Shown: in pieces, positions 22,980 through 35,529 of the stretch
How positions within the stretch are numbered: position 1 is the first letter of the stretch
Layout: each line of letters starts with the position of its first letter
Assembly: GCA_028752905.1 (NCBI GenBank)
Contig: JAQNBH010000010.1
Span: forward strand, 16,271,940-16,335,939
Direction: 5' to 3'
From: Cladorhizidae sp. MBARI D1340-BT2
Taxonomy: Eukaryota; Porifera; Demospongiae; Poecilosclerida; Cladorhizidae
DNA length: 64,000 nucleotides
Notes under the pieces: model-generated
Told to the model about the DNA's origin: nothing
Database searches by the model: none
Seen by the model: only the letters and a program-made list of their open reading frames with translations
Program-made: the position numbers and the translations under genes

Positions 22980-24480
22980 GTCTGACATGAATATACAAAG
23001 GAAGAGACTGAACAATTAGTGGTTAAGTATTGTAGTCATTCGATCATTGTTCTGCTGTTTTCGTTTATCTTAGTCGTTCTATTTATGATAGCTGTCCAAT
23101 ATTTCTAATTATGGCTTTGAGAATAACAGAGTCATACCATAAAGCTGTATCACTAAAACTCAGTGCTACATTTGGGTGCCAGTCCTAAGATGCAAGAGAG
23201 GGAAGAGATTTTGGGAGCAGAAGTTTTACCAAAACCAGGTCTGAGGGAACAGCCCACATTGAAGAGAAAGAGACCAAGCCAGGACACATTGACCTCAAAA
23301 AATGAGTAACTTGAACAGGGAAACCAATAATTATGTTTGGAAATAAGCAGAATGAGAAAATAGGTTAGAAAATATTATTGAACAGCAAGGTGAGAATAAA
23401 ACAAGCCAACAGACAGGCATCGATTTATTAGAATGCTAGATTGAACAAATGATGGAAAAACTAAACTAAAACAACGAAGCCAAATGTTTGTTGAGAAAGT
23501 ATGAGATTAAGATGATTGTCATGGTGCATCCTGACAACTGCCTCTGACACCTCTGGGAAAGGAGCAACAACCTGTGGGAATCACTCACCTGATTACTCAC
23601 CTAAATCAGAAGGTTTAAAACCACAGATATTAGAGAAGACGGACTACCCACAAACCACTATGTGAACTGTGATAGAATCTATAAAAGAGAAGAACAGAAA
23701 AGAGAGGAAAAAAGACAGAGAGAGAAAAGAGAAAAGACAAGAGAACTAAAGGAACTGTATAAAACAGTTGGTGTATGATACAATTGGTGTATGAGACAAT
23801 TGTGATTCTATGCTATTATTATTCTTTACCTTTATGACTTAACAGAAGGGTGGAGTTTAAATTGGTCAAGCTAGGTTTATTGATAAGAGTTGCGGAGCAA
23901 GTAGGTCAGTAAACAAGGGGTTGGCATCACAGGAGCTGCAAGAGAGTGAGCTTCTCCTGACAATGATATTGACAGAGCCCATTCAGATTCAGAGGAGGAA
24001 CCTTGGTCGGAAATGTGCAGAAGAAGGAGCACCACAGAGAGACATAAATTATGTCCCTGGGAATTAGTTTGAATACGAGATATTTATGGAAGTCATTAAC
24101 GTCCTAGATGGATAGACCAGTTGGAAGTATTTGCTGGAAATATACAGCAGGAGAAGTTACTTGGATAGGTAAGCAAGTTAGGTAGGATGCCCTTATGTTT
24201 TATTCTAGCCGATCTTCAGGAGATAAAAGATCCTACCCGAGGTTAAATTGATTAAACCTATTATGTTGCAGCTGTTCAATCAAGACTATTTTATGCAATA
24301 GCCCAGACATTCTGTAAGAGAATACTATACAAGATAACCCAAATGGGCAAAGACATAAGACCCAGAAGGGGAAATGATGTGGACAGCTCAATTTCTCGGA
24401 GGACATTTACCAAGATTACGGAATCAGATATTAATTTCATGTGACTGGTACTCTATGAGAGGTATTTGACAAGGCTAGGC
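22980..24480 (+). other. Purine-rich stretch, possibly a decayed retroelement
   Basis: Strongly A/G-rich on +, with short coding-like runs broken by many stops (e.g. VGITGAARESELLLTMILTE near 23920, KDPTRG near 24230, a gaaaagagaaaa tract near 23695-23750). No domain is recognisable. A very old retroelement is likelier than unique non-coding DNA. Confidence 0.3.
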
Positions 24481-24489
24481 TTCAAGAAG

Positions 24490-25210
24490 CTTTGTTCAAA
24501 TACACTCACACACACCATAAACCACACACTACACTAACACACCAAACAAGGATGTACTCACTAAAAAACACCACACACTACACATACAAACACCACAAGA
24601 CACACATACACACATAGATACACACATAAACATACGACACAAACAAATAATACAGACATTCAAATGCACATCACAGAAGCACACACATATACACTCTCTC
24701 TCACACCACACACAATACATCAGGACACACACATTTACCTATGCACACACACACTCTCCCACCCAGACACACCTCACATAAACACACATATACACTCTCT
24801 CGTGCAAACAAACCACATACATCTCAGACTACACGAACAAATACACATATACACACCGTACAACACCAACACACACACATAAATACATATATACACACTA
24901 AACCAACAAATAAACACAGACGTTCAACAGAAACATACACATACATTATCTCACACACAAACACCACACGCACATGCTGCACCAACACACACACACATCG
25001 CACTCATCACTTACAAACAACACACATTTTTACACACATATACCCAAAGAAATACTCATTTACACACTCTCACTTTCTCACATGCACGCACTTCACATGC
25101 ACAAATAAACACCCATACACACAGCACAAACCACAGAAACATGCACACAGAGATAGACATCACACACATAAGTAGCCGCACCACAAAAACACACACACAT
25201 ACATCACAAG
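24490..25210. repeat. Degenerate CA-rich block 1
   Basis: About 720 bp of variable ACAC/ACACAT/ACACCACA repeats with very little G. Not a simple perfect microsatellite; short words such as acaccacacac and catacacac shuffle. All open frames here (Thr/His-rich or Cys/Val-rich) are artefacts. Confidence 0.9.
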
Positions 25211-26291
25211 GCAAAATGACCCAAGACACCCATAAATCTGACTACTGTGACTACTGCTCCAAGAAAAAAGTGGAAATTCAAGGATGTACCCAAAGTATCA
25301 GCAGGCACTTGCTAATTGGCAGTAGTTCCACTGTGGGATATTGAAGAACTCAAAAATAAAAAGGAAGATTTACAAAATAATGTGGAAAAACACCGCAAGA
25401 TTGCCAGAGAATCTTTACAGTACTATCGTCAAATGAAAAAGCGATGTAGCAAGCAATGGTGTGAAATTGTTGAGCTTGAGTCATCCAGTAGTTTTCCTGA
25501 AAGAGATCAAAAGCTTCAACAGCTTCAGACCACCTTCACTTTTTTATTGAGTGCTGACTATCAAATGTCCAAGCTCTTTCCTTACTGGGGACACAGTCCT
25601 CAGCCAAGTTCAACATATTAATTACACCACAGAGATGGAAGTAGCCACTTATACCTCTTAAATGACACTACTGATCCCAAGAATACTGATCATACCATCT
25701 CATACATTGTGCACTATCTACAGTCTTCAGGTAAAATTCCTAGCTGGGTCAGAAGAGTCCATGTTTTCATGGACAATGCCAGCACAACGAATAAAAATCA
25801 ATATATGATGGCTGCTGCACTTGAAATTGTACAACAAGAAATTCTGGACTATTTTCGTATTTCGTTTATGATAGCAGGGCACACGAAGTTTGCCCCAGAT
25901 CCATAACTGCAAGAGATTTATATTCTTCTGACGTGTTTAATGAGATTGAGTTGATTGCTGTGATGGAACAGAATGCTACTATAGTTTTCAATACTGGTCG
26001 TATTTGCGGGGCTGGAAGGAAACTGTTGCAAACAAGTATAGCAACCTACCTGGCATTAGAGAACTACACAACTTCCTGGCATTGAGTATATATAATGATC
26101 AAGATGCTGCCATTAAAGTCAGATATAGTTGCTACACAGGTCCATTAAAAAACACTCTAATGAAGATAGCGAAGCTAGTGACATGGCATTACCTTTTGTT
26201 GGACACATCTACTATTCTAGGAATGGTCAAAGAATTATTACAAGGCAAGCAAGCCCATTTAAATGAAATGTGTGCTAACTTTATTCCATAG
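25211..26291 (+). pseudogene. Transposase-like protein relic (DUF7869-like)
   Basis: Pieces in order: a Cys pair in SDYCDYCSKKKVEIQG; a helical segment EELKNKKEDLQNNVEKHRKI; the core RRVHVFMDNASTTNKNQYMM with DYFRISFMIAGHTKFAPD; and, after a frameshift near 25905, SSDVFNEIELIAVMEQ and a C-terminal part ending CANFIP with TAG at 26289. VHxFxDNAxxTNKN and FMIAGHTKFAPD resemble the nuclease-like domain of transposon proteins common in plants, corals and sponges. A stop at 25619, a deletion there and the frameshift make it a pseudogene. It lies directly between CA-rich blocks. Confidence 0.65.
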
Positions 26292-26479
26292 GATAGATGG
26301 CATACACTGTCAACAATTTCGTAACAATATTATTATTTAAACATGTCAGTCTTGTTCAATGCGTTAGCTGTTATAAATTTTGCTGAATGTTTGTCCAGAA
26401 AATTTTAGGTCTATGTGTAGAATGATGTGTAAAAATCTCATTTTTTAGGGTGTGTGAATAATCTTCCATTTCTACTTTG

Positions 26480-29400
26480 GGCGCACACAGTCACACATAC
26501 ACACTTACTCTCTTTGACACTCCACATACACACATAGCACACCCACCATGCACACACATGGTAAACACAGCCTAAGAGTATGCTAAATCCTGCAAAAGAA
26601 CTTCATGACAGAATTACTATTTCTCCTTCGAAGTTGAAACTACTTCCTGTGGTTGTGCCAGTTGGCGCCCAATGGGTTACAATTACTACACCGCTTTTCA
26701 ACACAACAGTATAGTACTAGTAGCCTACATGGAAGACAAACCTGATGAAGTGGTGCACTCACAGGAAGTTTGAAGTTGATTGCAGTTTTTGTTACAAGAT
26801 AAACCCAAAGAGAATAGAAAGAGTGTCCGATATGTACTAGTAGTAGGTATCTTGTTTCTGGCTGTATCATATCTTGCATGGGAAGTATTGGGAACAAGTT
26901 TTCGGTCCACGAAAAAAATAAGCACTAAGACAAAAATTGTCAAACTATTAGTTCCCTATCCTTAACTATTTCACTAAGAACATCAACAACATCAAGGCAA
27001 TTTGTTACAACATGTCCATGTTTATTGAAGGCAGAATAACTGTGCAAGAATATCTGAATATGCCGTTAAATATATACTTTCTTTCTCTCTAACTGTGTGT
27101 GTGTGTGCATGCGTGATTACCACTTCTTGGTCCTGATACTGTTCACACAAAAGGTTGTGAGAGAAGAACCCAGTTAGTATAAAAGTTACTCGCAATAGTT
27201 TTTCCCATATGACCACAACTTCCTACCCTCACCCACCTCACTTTCTTTAAATTTCAATAAAGATAAGAACAAGAATAACAGAGGTCATGTATTTGAACAG
27301 GGGGATATCATAAAGACACGTTCATAAGGCTATGTGAGGATGAGGGTGGCAGGAGTGATGATTATATCAACCATTTTGGAACTGGCAAGGCTACTGTATA
27401 TATTAATGAGCTAATTGCTGATCACCATTAGGATTACCAAGCTCTAGGGCCTGTTGAATGCTAGGTTGCACTGTAATAATAGTGTGGTTATGCCATCTTT
27501 GTATTATTCCTAATTGCATGGATGCAGCAACCACAGAAAGACAAGATAATGATTGACACTCTTGAAGGGCACAGGCTTGTTCTGTAATTTTTGTTATTCC
27601 TACTTGCATGAATTCACTTACCATAGCCATTGACATTAACCTGAGTAGCTAAAGAGAAGAGCTAAGCAAAGAACCTATAATGGCTAGGATTATAGCTCAA
27701 TTCCAATGCAATCTTCAAAACACACAAACATGCAAACACACTCTGCCACACATACATTCCATTATTTGAACCTAAACAAATATCTTCTCCACACAACATA
27801 CACTTGCACCACACAAAATTTATGCACTCTCACACACACCACAAAACACAAACACACCACATTGCATTACATAAAAACCACACATAAACACACACACTTA
27901 CATACACATTCCACACCACACAAACAAAATACTAGCACACAAACACCACACAATTATCCCACAAACAAACATATACACATGCACACACACCATACACATG
28001 CAAACACAACATATATACACCAACTTACGCAACATAAAATATGCAGTTACACACGCACCAGATACACAACACACACCACACAAACACACACACACACAGT
28101 TATGCACACACCGCATACAATACACTACATCCTTACAACACACAAGAATGCACACACACTCACACATACACCACACACATACACACATATATAAACACAT
28201 GGCAAAAATTAATACATACAAAAGTTAATACACCCACCACAGAAGCACATAATTATACATCTCTCACACACACACCACACACACTACACGAATGCACACT
28301 TTCTGTATACCACACAAACTCTCTCACACATATACCGCACAAACACATGCAACCCTCACACACATACATACCCTATACAAACAGACTGTAGTGCATGATT
28401 GATAGTTGCAAAAGAACATCATGACTATCTTCACCAGATCTACTTTTTTCTCTGAATTACAAACCTCCTGTGGTTGTGCAACATATCAGATTATCTCCTA
28501 AGTGGGTTACGATTACTACATGGTCACAACAGTGTAGTACTAGTAGCCCACATGGAAGACAACCCTGATGAGGTGAAGTTTGAAGTTGATTGCATTTTTT
28601 CCCCCATAGAAATGGGTGTGTCCAATATCTACTGGTGGATATCTTTTTTCTGGCAGTATCATATCTTGTATGGGAGGTATTGGGAACAAGTTTTACATCC
28701 TTGAAAGAATAAGGACTAAGACCAAAAAATTGTGTTGTTATGTCATCTTTGTAATATTCCAACTTGCACAGATATAGCAACCATAGCAACATAAGATATT
28801 GAAGGGCACTGACTCGACTTGTTCTGCAATATTCACTAACCATAGCCATGGGCAATATGGGAAATAATAATTAACCAGTGTGGACAAGAGCTGTAAGAAA
28901 CTTATGATGGTTAGGCAATACCAATGCAATTATTATTCTTTTAAAACATAGCAAACACACACACACACAGCACCATACACACACACACACACAAACACAC
29001 AGACACACCATACAAAAAGAGACATACTCACACACATAAAGTCACACACCAACACACCACACAAATAACACAAACACATATACTCACATACACCTAAGAC
29101 AAAGACTCACACTCACTAAAAATAACATATGCTGCACACACAACACACACATAGCTACACACATACAAACACATACAGACATTGGAACACACACCACACA
29201 AGCACACATATACCACTCTCTTCCACACACACACACCACACGCCCACACAAATACACACACTCACCAACTCACATACACACTCTCTCGCCCATACACATC
29301 CACCAAAAACACAAAAACACTCTCTCATGCACACACACACCACACACACCTTTCACCACACAAACAAACACATATGTACACACCATACAACACAAACATG

Positions 29401-29680
29401 CACACAGATTTTCTACAGACACGCCTCACACATACAAACACACACTCCACACACACAAATATATATATACTCATAACAAACAAATAAACACAGATATTCA
29501 AACATAAACCACACAAACACCACAAACACTACACAAATACATGCACATACACACACATCACACACCACCCCATCACACAAATTCTGTCACACATATACAT
29601 ATACACACCACCCACACACTTCTACCACACATAATATATACACAAACACAATCACACATAATATACACTATCCCATGTAT
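26480..29680 (+). repeat. CA-rich composite array, left copy
   Basis: CA-rich blocks (26485-26575, 27715-28385, 28945-29670) alternate with spacer modules (26581-27700 and 28390-28935). The modules share landmarks in order: ctgtggttgtgcca, tactagtagcc(ta/ca)catggaagac, aagtttgaagttgattgca, atatcttgcatgggaagtattggg, then (minus strand) MSMAMVSEF and GITKITEQA-type reading. The first module also has a middle part (26960-27400) found in the right array at 56900-57250. Module coding potential is weak. Confidence 0.85.
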
Positions 29681-30560
29681 GCATGCTAATTGAGAACAAC
29701 ATGCTCCATGTAAGATGAAAATTGTTTAATTCTGATAAGGCAAAAACATCGAGCATGAAATCTATTTTATTTGGAAATTCAGTTCACATTTTTAAATTAT
29801 TACAACCTAGATTTCTCATAATTGTCATTATACAGATTATCATAAATACAGTAATAAATGCTACCAACAATTCTTGCACTCTTTCATCAGCAACACACAG
29901 ACTCACCAGAAATACAGTGACTGAGCAGGGTTGACACAGGTGACAGGAGCAGGCAGGCTTGTGATAGCCAGTGCTAGGGAAGGACCAGCTACAGACGCCA
30001 TGTGAAGGTAAAGGGTGGAGCATAAACGGTAAAGCCATTAGTTCCAAACTTCCAGCATCATTTGAGTCATGTGTGTCAAACCAGTGGCCACAAAACCTGA
30101 ACATAAGGTCCGGTGAAACTGAAAAAGTCCTCAAATAGAGCCCTCAAATAGAGTTTTCAAAGCCCTCAAATAGAGTTTTCAAAGCCCACTTCCAAGGAGG
30201 TGGGAAAAACGAACATGAAAATGAAATGAATGGACTTGCCTTAAAAAAGCCAATCTTATGCTATCTTTATTTAATTCAAATTTAGTTCATTTTAGTTGAC
30301 TTGTCATGTCAATTTTAGTTGAATTGTTTAGTTAAACTGTCATTTCAAATTTATTTGAATTAATTAGTTAATTTGTCACATCAAGAAACCCACTGTGCAT
30401 GTGTAGGTATAATTAGTCTAGTATTCAAGGTCTGTGGGGTTGCAGTGGCAAAGATGGCAATGAAGAGGTTGACATTGCAAAGAACCATCACTAAAAATTT
30501 CACAAAAGTTTTCCAACCGAGACCTTTATCTGACTTAAATGAAGTGACTACAAAGAACTG
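29681..30560. other. Intergenic stretch with small tandem repeats
   Basis: Two to three copies of a 23-bp unit (ccctcaaatagagttttcaa) at 30130-30185, and a degenerate aatttagttgaatt repeat at 30275-30360. No gene seen. Confidence 0.55.
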
Positions 30561-33060
30561 GAAACCAACCAAGATGAAGACTAGCAAGTTGTGTTTATAA
30601 CATCTTTCAACTGCTGAGCATGTGTTAAACAATGGAAGGGAATAAGGATGTGGCAGTGTGCAGATCCTAGATAAAGGAACAAGTCCTAGAACATGCATAG
30701 AGTCCAAGCAAAAATATTAAAGCATACCCGCCAGTTGTCTTCACTCAGTCACTTGACTTGTATATAGCTAACTGAATTTTTAAAAAGTATAAAACATGGC
30801 TATTACTCTAAAGTATTATAATTATGAATTGGCTAGTATACAATCTCACAGATTGTTTAACTCCTGCACTTCTCGGTAACAAGGACATAATGTAGTATTA
30901 TTAGGTGTACCACATTTGCTAGTATATCATACAATCACACAGAAGATTGTTAACGCCCATACTTCTCACTATATCTGGAAGAAGATCAGGGTTTAACTGA
31001 AAATGAAAATCACAGGTTAATAGCAAATAACTATTTCCTGGAATTGAAGCCATAATCATCATGAACTAAATGCATAACCATGGAAATATGAGCCATTAAT
31101 GAACTAACACTTCCACATCTTTGTGCAATTCACCGACTCTGAGAGCTCAACTCACCCCTACAGTTCTTGCATTCCATGGTGGTGATTGTTACAACAATCT
31201 TCCATCGTACTCATTTCAAAATGATCTCCACAATTTGTTGTGTTATATCACATAACTTTATTCTGGGACTTCACAAGTACTGGAAATAGGGAGTAACATA
31301 ATAGTTCTACAATAATAATAATATTATTGGAGCTCTATACTCTATTTACTGCACATTATTTATAATTTCTTCTTGGAAATATTTATTTTTATTTTTATAA
31401 ATTTGAGTTTATCATATTAAAATTGTCTGACCATGGTCTTATCCTGTAGCTAAATCAATATGTTTTCACATATAACCATAGTGAAAAACAGATTTAGACC
31501 ACACTCATTGAACTTATCATTCAAGAGTTCCTTGGTACATACTTAATCCATCTACCAATTTTTTTAAATCGCTATTTTCTTATCTTTTTCACACAAATGA
31601 CATACACACACACTGTGCATATTTATATACAAAGGATATCAATGCTACCCTTGATACCTCTCCTATAGTCATTATTTTATATTGTCTCTGTAGAAACCAC
31701 AACCCTTAAATTCCTTATGGTATTTCGCTGATATCCAATATCTGAAACTTGCACCAGCTGACTAGACTCAACATCAGTTACCTCCTAATCAGGACCAGTT
31801 GTCACAACTTGTCGTCTTCATTTGGATGTGCTTAGGAGTAATACACTTGTTGTTTAGCTGAGCACTAGCATCTGTCAGCTAGAAGATAAGATCTGAATGT
31901 GGAACTAATGCTTAAAAAGGTTCTATGCTTGAGTATGGATTGCCATATGCATATACTGTATTAGCTACGTAGAAGAAATGGCAAATAATTAACAAGTGAC
32001 AGAGCTGACCCTGGAAATGTTGTATTTGGACATTACATCTTCGTTGGTCTGGTTCCCAGCAATAAAAAACAGTGGCCTTTGAGCAGTAGAAGACACAAGC
32101 TGAATCAATGCTTACTAATTAGAGGCTAGAACAAAAAGTATAGTATTTTGCTAAAAAAATGTAGGACTTTAATACCAGCTTTCACAGTATTGTGTTCTAT
32201 TAATTATATTGCTGGGATTTTAAAATTGTGTCTGCCTATTGTATGATGATGCTCAGTGCCTTCATTGCTAAGTTATTTGGCCTTGGTGCTTATTTTTTAG
32301 GGAACCATTACTACTTCCCACATCCCTCATGCAAGAGATATTATAGTAAAAACGAAAATAAATGGCAGACTTCCTTTATATCTGGTTGTTCAGCATGCAA
32401 GATTGTGGACCACATTGATATTAAAGACCATTCATATTTGTACGGATTTATCTCAGCAACTGAAAATTTGAAGTACAATCAAACAGCTATATACAAACTC
32501 CAGTAAGGGAGGTGCTTCATCAGAGCTTGAGCTATAAATACTACACATGTTTCAAATTACCAAGGGAATATGGTTGTTCTAGGTGAGCAGATCACTATGA
32601 AGAAGTTATACTAGAGCTATGTAGTTCTATTCTCTGGGTGGGTGAGAATTGATCTGTGTTTTGAAGTAATAATAATGCTTCTAGGAATTGATTTTATTCC
32701 TCGAAACATTTCATGATTAATTGATCAATAAATAATTTTTTACAATAGCTAATCTTGGCTCAGGCTGATGTTTTTTCCACTGCTTCATATCTTCAGCATT
32801 GTGACTCAGTTGTGGCAAGTTCGTTTCCGTCATTATGGTGTCCCTCTCAATCCATCATCAGACTTACCAACCTGTGAACACTCATTGGCAGGACAGAATC
32901 TAGCATTTTGCAGGATCTTGCTAATTTTTGCAGGACCACAACATGGCCAGGTAAAAGTGGTCAAAAATTTAAGGTATTGTTGTTCCCTCTATATACACAC
33001 TCAGCTCCCCCTCCACATCAATCTTGTGGAGAGAGGAGCTACTTAATGCGCCTCTGCAAC
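30560..33060. repeat. Segmental duplication, copy 1 (partner 47930-54150, same orientation)
   Basis: Matching landmarks in the same order: gactagcaagttgt (30578 / 47975); ctcacagattgtttaactcc (30846 / 48252); gggagtaacataatag (31288 / 48533); tatcctgtagctaaatcaat (31440 / 48694); tgccatatgcatatactg (31940 / about 53092); cagagctgaccctggaaatg (32000 / 53152); gtgactcagttgtgg (32801 / 53881). The partner carries an extra block of about 4 kb (48730-52950). Confidence 0.75.
31156..31279 (-). pseudogene. Cysteine-rich exon, copy 1 (broken)
   Basis: On the minus strand an acceptor (gttactccctatttccag) is followed by LVKSQNKVM, an in-frame TAA, then YNTTNCGDHFEMSTMEDCC. Compared with the intact copy at 60536-60697 it is 38 bp shorter, losing the GLSYR part, and shifts frame before gtgagt. 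Splice sites persist although the coding part is dead. Confidence 0.7.
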
Positions 33061-33175
33061 CCCGCCCAACAGTGTAGTTCTTCAATAATATTATTATAAT
33101 GAATATTGAAATCAACGAATCAGAGTCTCAGATGCATGATTGTGAGGTAGAGATGATGATATGCTTTACTTGTAG

Positions 33176-35260
33176 TTATGAGGTTGTCTGTAGGCTTTTC
33201 ATGGTGGCTGATTTAGCTAATGATAGCATGCTGTCATTAATTAGATGTGCATTTGAATAGCATGGCTTATCATTATTTATTTTAACACTCAGCAGGTCAC
33301 ACACTGTGGATGGATCCAACTGCCGTCGTTCTTCCTCGATCTTTCTCACCATGCTAAAATGGTGTTCTGGATCTGCATTGGAATGCGGAAGTACGAGCAA
33401 AATCTGTGCAAAACTGGACAAGACCCCATAACGAAATAGTTCCAAATCCAAGATTGAATGAACTTTAGCCATCACAGACCAGAAGTTATCTATTGCTCCA
33501 GCTTCTTTTGCATCAAATGTGGGAAGTTGGTCCAAGGGTAAAGCACGAAAATCACGAAATTCCATACTCAAAGTGTCCAATTCATCAGGAGAGAAGGATG
33601 TAAAGCGCTTTGCCAATTCAACAATGCCATTTAAAGAAGTCTTATCACTATTTCTAGGATCAAGAAAAGCAAGTTGAAGCAGACAGTCATCGTTAAATGG
33701 AAATTTAGCTAACATTTTTGAAACAATGGTTTCATAGAAAGTGCGCACACATTCAAAAAAAAGTTTCTCAAGAGCAGTTCCCACCAACTCTTCAAGATCA
33801 CCACACCACAATAAACGGGTAGATGTGCCAATACCTAGCTCATCATTACTAAGCTGAATATTTCTATCAGTGAAATGAATAGAAGTGATCATCAGTGGAA
33901 TTGAGGACATCTGGATCTATAAAATTACTACAGAAAGAGTGCAAGAGTCGACGAACATCAGCCTGTAAAGTACCAATACGACTAGCATGAGTTTGAAAGG
34001 CAGTTGAGAAAATACTCAAGGGCTTAAGGGCATAAAAATGCAAAACAGCTTCACTAGTGGGTCTTTAAGATGCGCTTGGCCACTCTCTGTACACGCCCAT
34101 TGGAAGGCTCAGATTCAGCTCTCCTGTCGAAATAACAATAAAGAGCTGGCCACTGCTCAATCAATCTCTTGAGGCAGCGTTCTAAACTAAGCCAGCTGGT
34201 TGAACAATGTTTTAGGATATGAAGTAGTGTGACATTGCTAAACTCAGTTTGAATTTCATTGAACTCATGATACCTCTTGGAAGAATGTTTAAAATGATAA
34301 AATATATCAATCAGAATATCATCAAGGCAGACTGGAAGCTTTTTAAGAGAAGCAGCAGCACAAAGTGCACTTAAGTGGCAAAGACAACCAAGGCTAAACA
34401 ACTTCGGTTGTTTCCCAAGTCGACTCAAAACAGAGTTACGCTTACCCACCATAACACTTGCAGTATCTGATGCATAACCGATCATGTTGCTCCAAGGGAT
34501 ACCACGAAACTCAAACTCCTTCTCTATTGCAGTAAAGAGTGACTCTGCTGTGGCAATATTACACACTGGCATACACAGAAAATGAGTAACTGGCTTTTGT
34601 ACCCCCTTATCCCAATACCGTACCATAATTCCGAAATACTTCCTGTTTGATCATTACCACCATCACATAAAAGGGTGAAAGGAGAAGAACAACAAGATTG
34701 AATGACTTCGTCATTAAGCATTGGATATAGTGCAAATTTCACTATGGCTGTAGTTTTTGTCCTACCAGATGCAAATTGCTGAGCGATTTTGCTGTCTGGA
34801 AACATAACTTTACAGAGTTTGTTGAAGTGATAAGCAGCTAAAAAGGTACATTATGTTCAGCAATAAATGTAGAAAAATAAATTTCTGCAGCTGTAACCTG
34901 ATCAGCTTATTGTCTGTCCTTTCCAAAAGTAGCAGCAGTAATTTTTGATTGACATACACTCTGTTTTGCCAATGCACAGTGCCTCTTTGTCTCCATGTGT
35001 CGTTTTACTTCATGTAGACCACCAGAAGCAACAGAAAAATCAGTGCAACATATATTGCAACGAACAAATGATGCACCCCTCTTACTCTCCTTCATATTGT
35101 AGCACTCCCAGTCTTCCTGCCATTTACTTGCTCTCTTTCTCCTCTTAGCAGTGGAGAGATCACTGCAAGCTTCACTCTGAGAATGACTCCGACTAGAAGT
35201 ACTGGCAATGCAAGTAAAGGCTGCTTCATTGTCTGACTACACCTCGGACTCGATGCTCCT
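33176..35260 (-). mobile_element. hAT-family DNA transposon, transposase with BED finger
   Basis: Minus strand. BED zinc finger near 34990-35100 (VRCNICCTDFSVASGG then HEVKRHMETKRH). The N-terminal body has FFPDSK-like MFPDSKIAQQFASGRTKTT near 34745-34805; the catalytic region follows at 34054-34626 (FRGIPWSNMIGYASDTASVM, LGCLCHLSALCAAASLKKL). The C-terminal hAT dimerisation domain is at 33176-33910 (FAQILLVLPHSNADPEHHFS, RRQLDPSTVCDLLSVKINND). Only a few frameshifts or stops (near 34905, about 34600 and 33910-34050) separate long open pieces, so it is relatively young. Closest known type: BED-containing hAT proteins related to KIAA1586/ZBED families. Confidence 0.88.
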
Positions 35261-35529
35261 AATAGTTAAAACTCTTTTTTCAAAATTATTTTTGGGAAAA
35301 TGTATTAAATGAAATTGATTTTGTTAGTCTCACGCAGCAAACCCTTTCCTACTTGTGGTTTAAGCATAGCAGCAGTTACTTAGGAATGCAGTTGTGCAGT
35401 CGGTACAGATAAGTGGACTGCAGATTGCGCAGGATATGAAGCAGTCGCACCGGGACCCGGGACAAGTTCCAGAATTCCGGGAGAATCCCGGGAAATCCGG
35501 GACAGTTGGTAAGTCTGCATCATGCCATG

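Noticed and set aside
24529..25175. Long Thr/His-rich and Cys/Val-rich open frames across CA repeats (also at 27706-28391, 29129-29525 and 55696-60000)
   Set aside because: They arise because CA/TG repeats lack stop codons in several frames; no splice or start context and low complexity.
28560..28600. CTGATGA words in array modules as hammerhead ribozymes
   Set aside because: No GAAAC-type core or matching stem follows; chance occurrence.
24490..29680. CRISPR array interpretation of the regular repeat and spacer pattern
   Set aside because: Unit sizes are kilobase scale, repeats are degenerate CA, and the genome is clearly eukaryotic.
32768..33046. Open frame shared in rough form with 53860-54153
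   Set aside because: Similarity follows the DNA duplication and the frames differ by indels; no domain or conserved reading frame.
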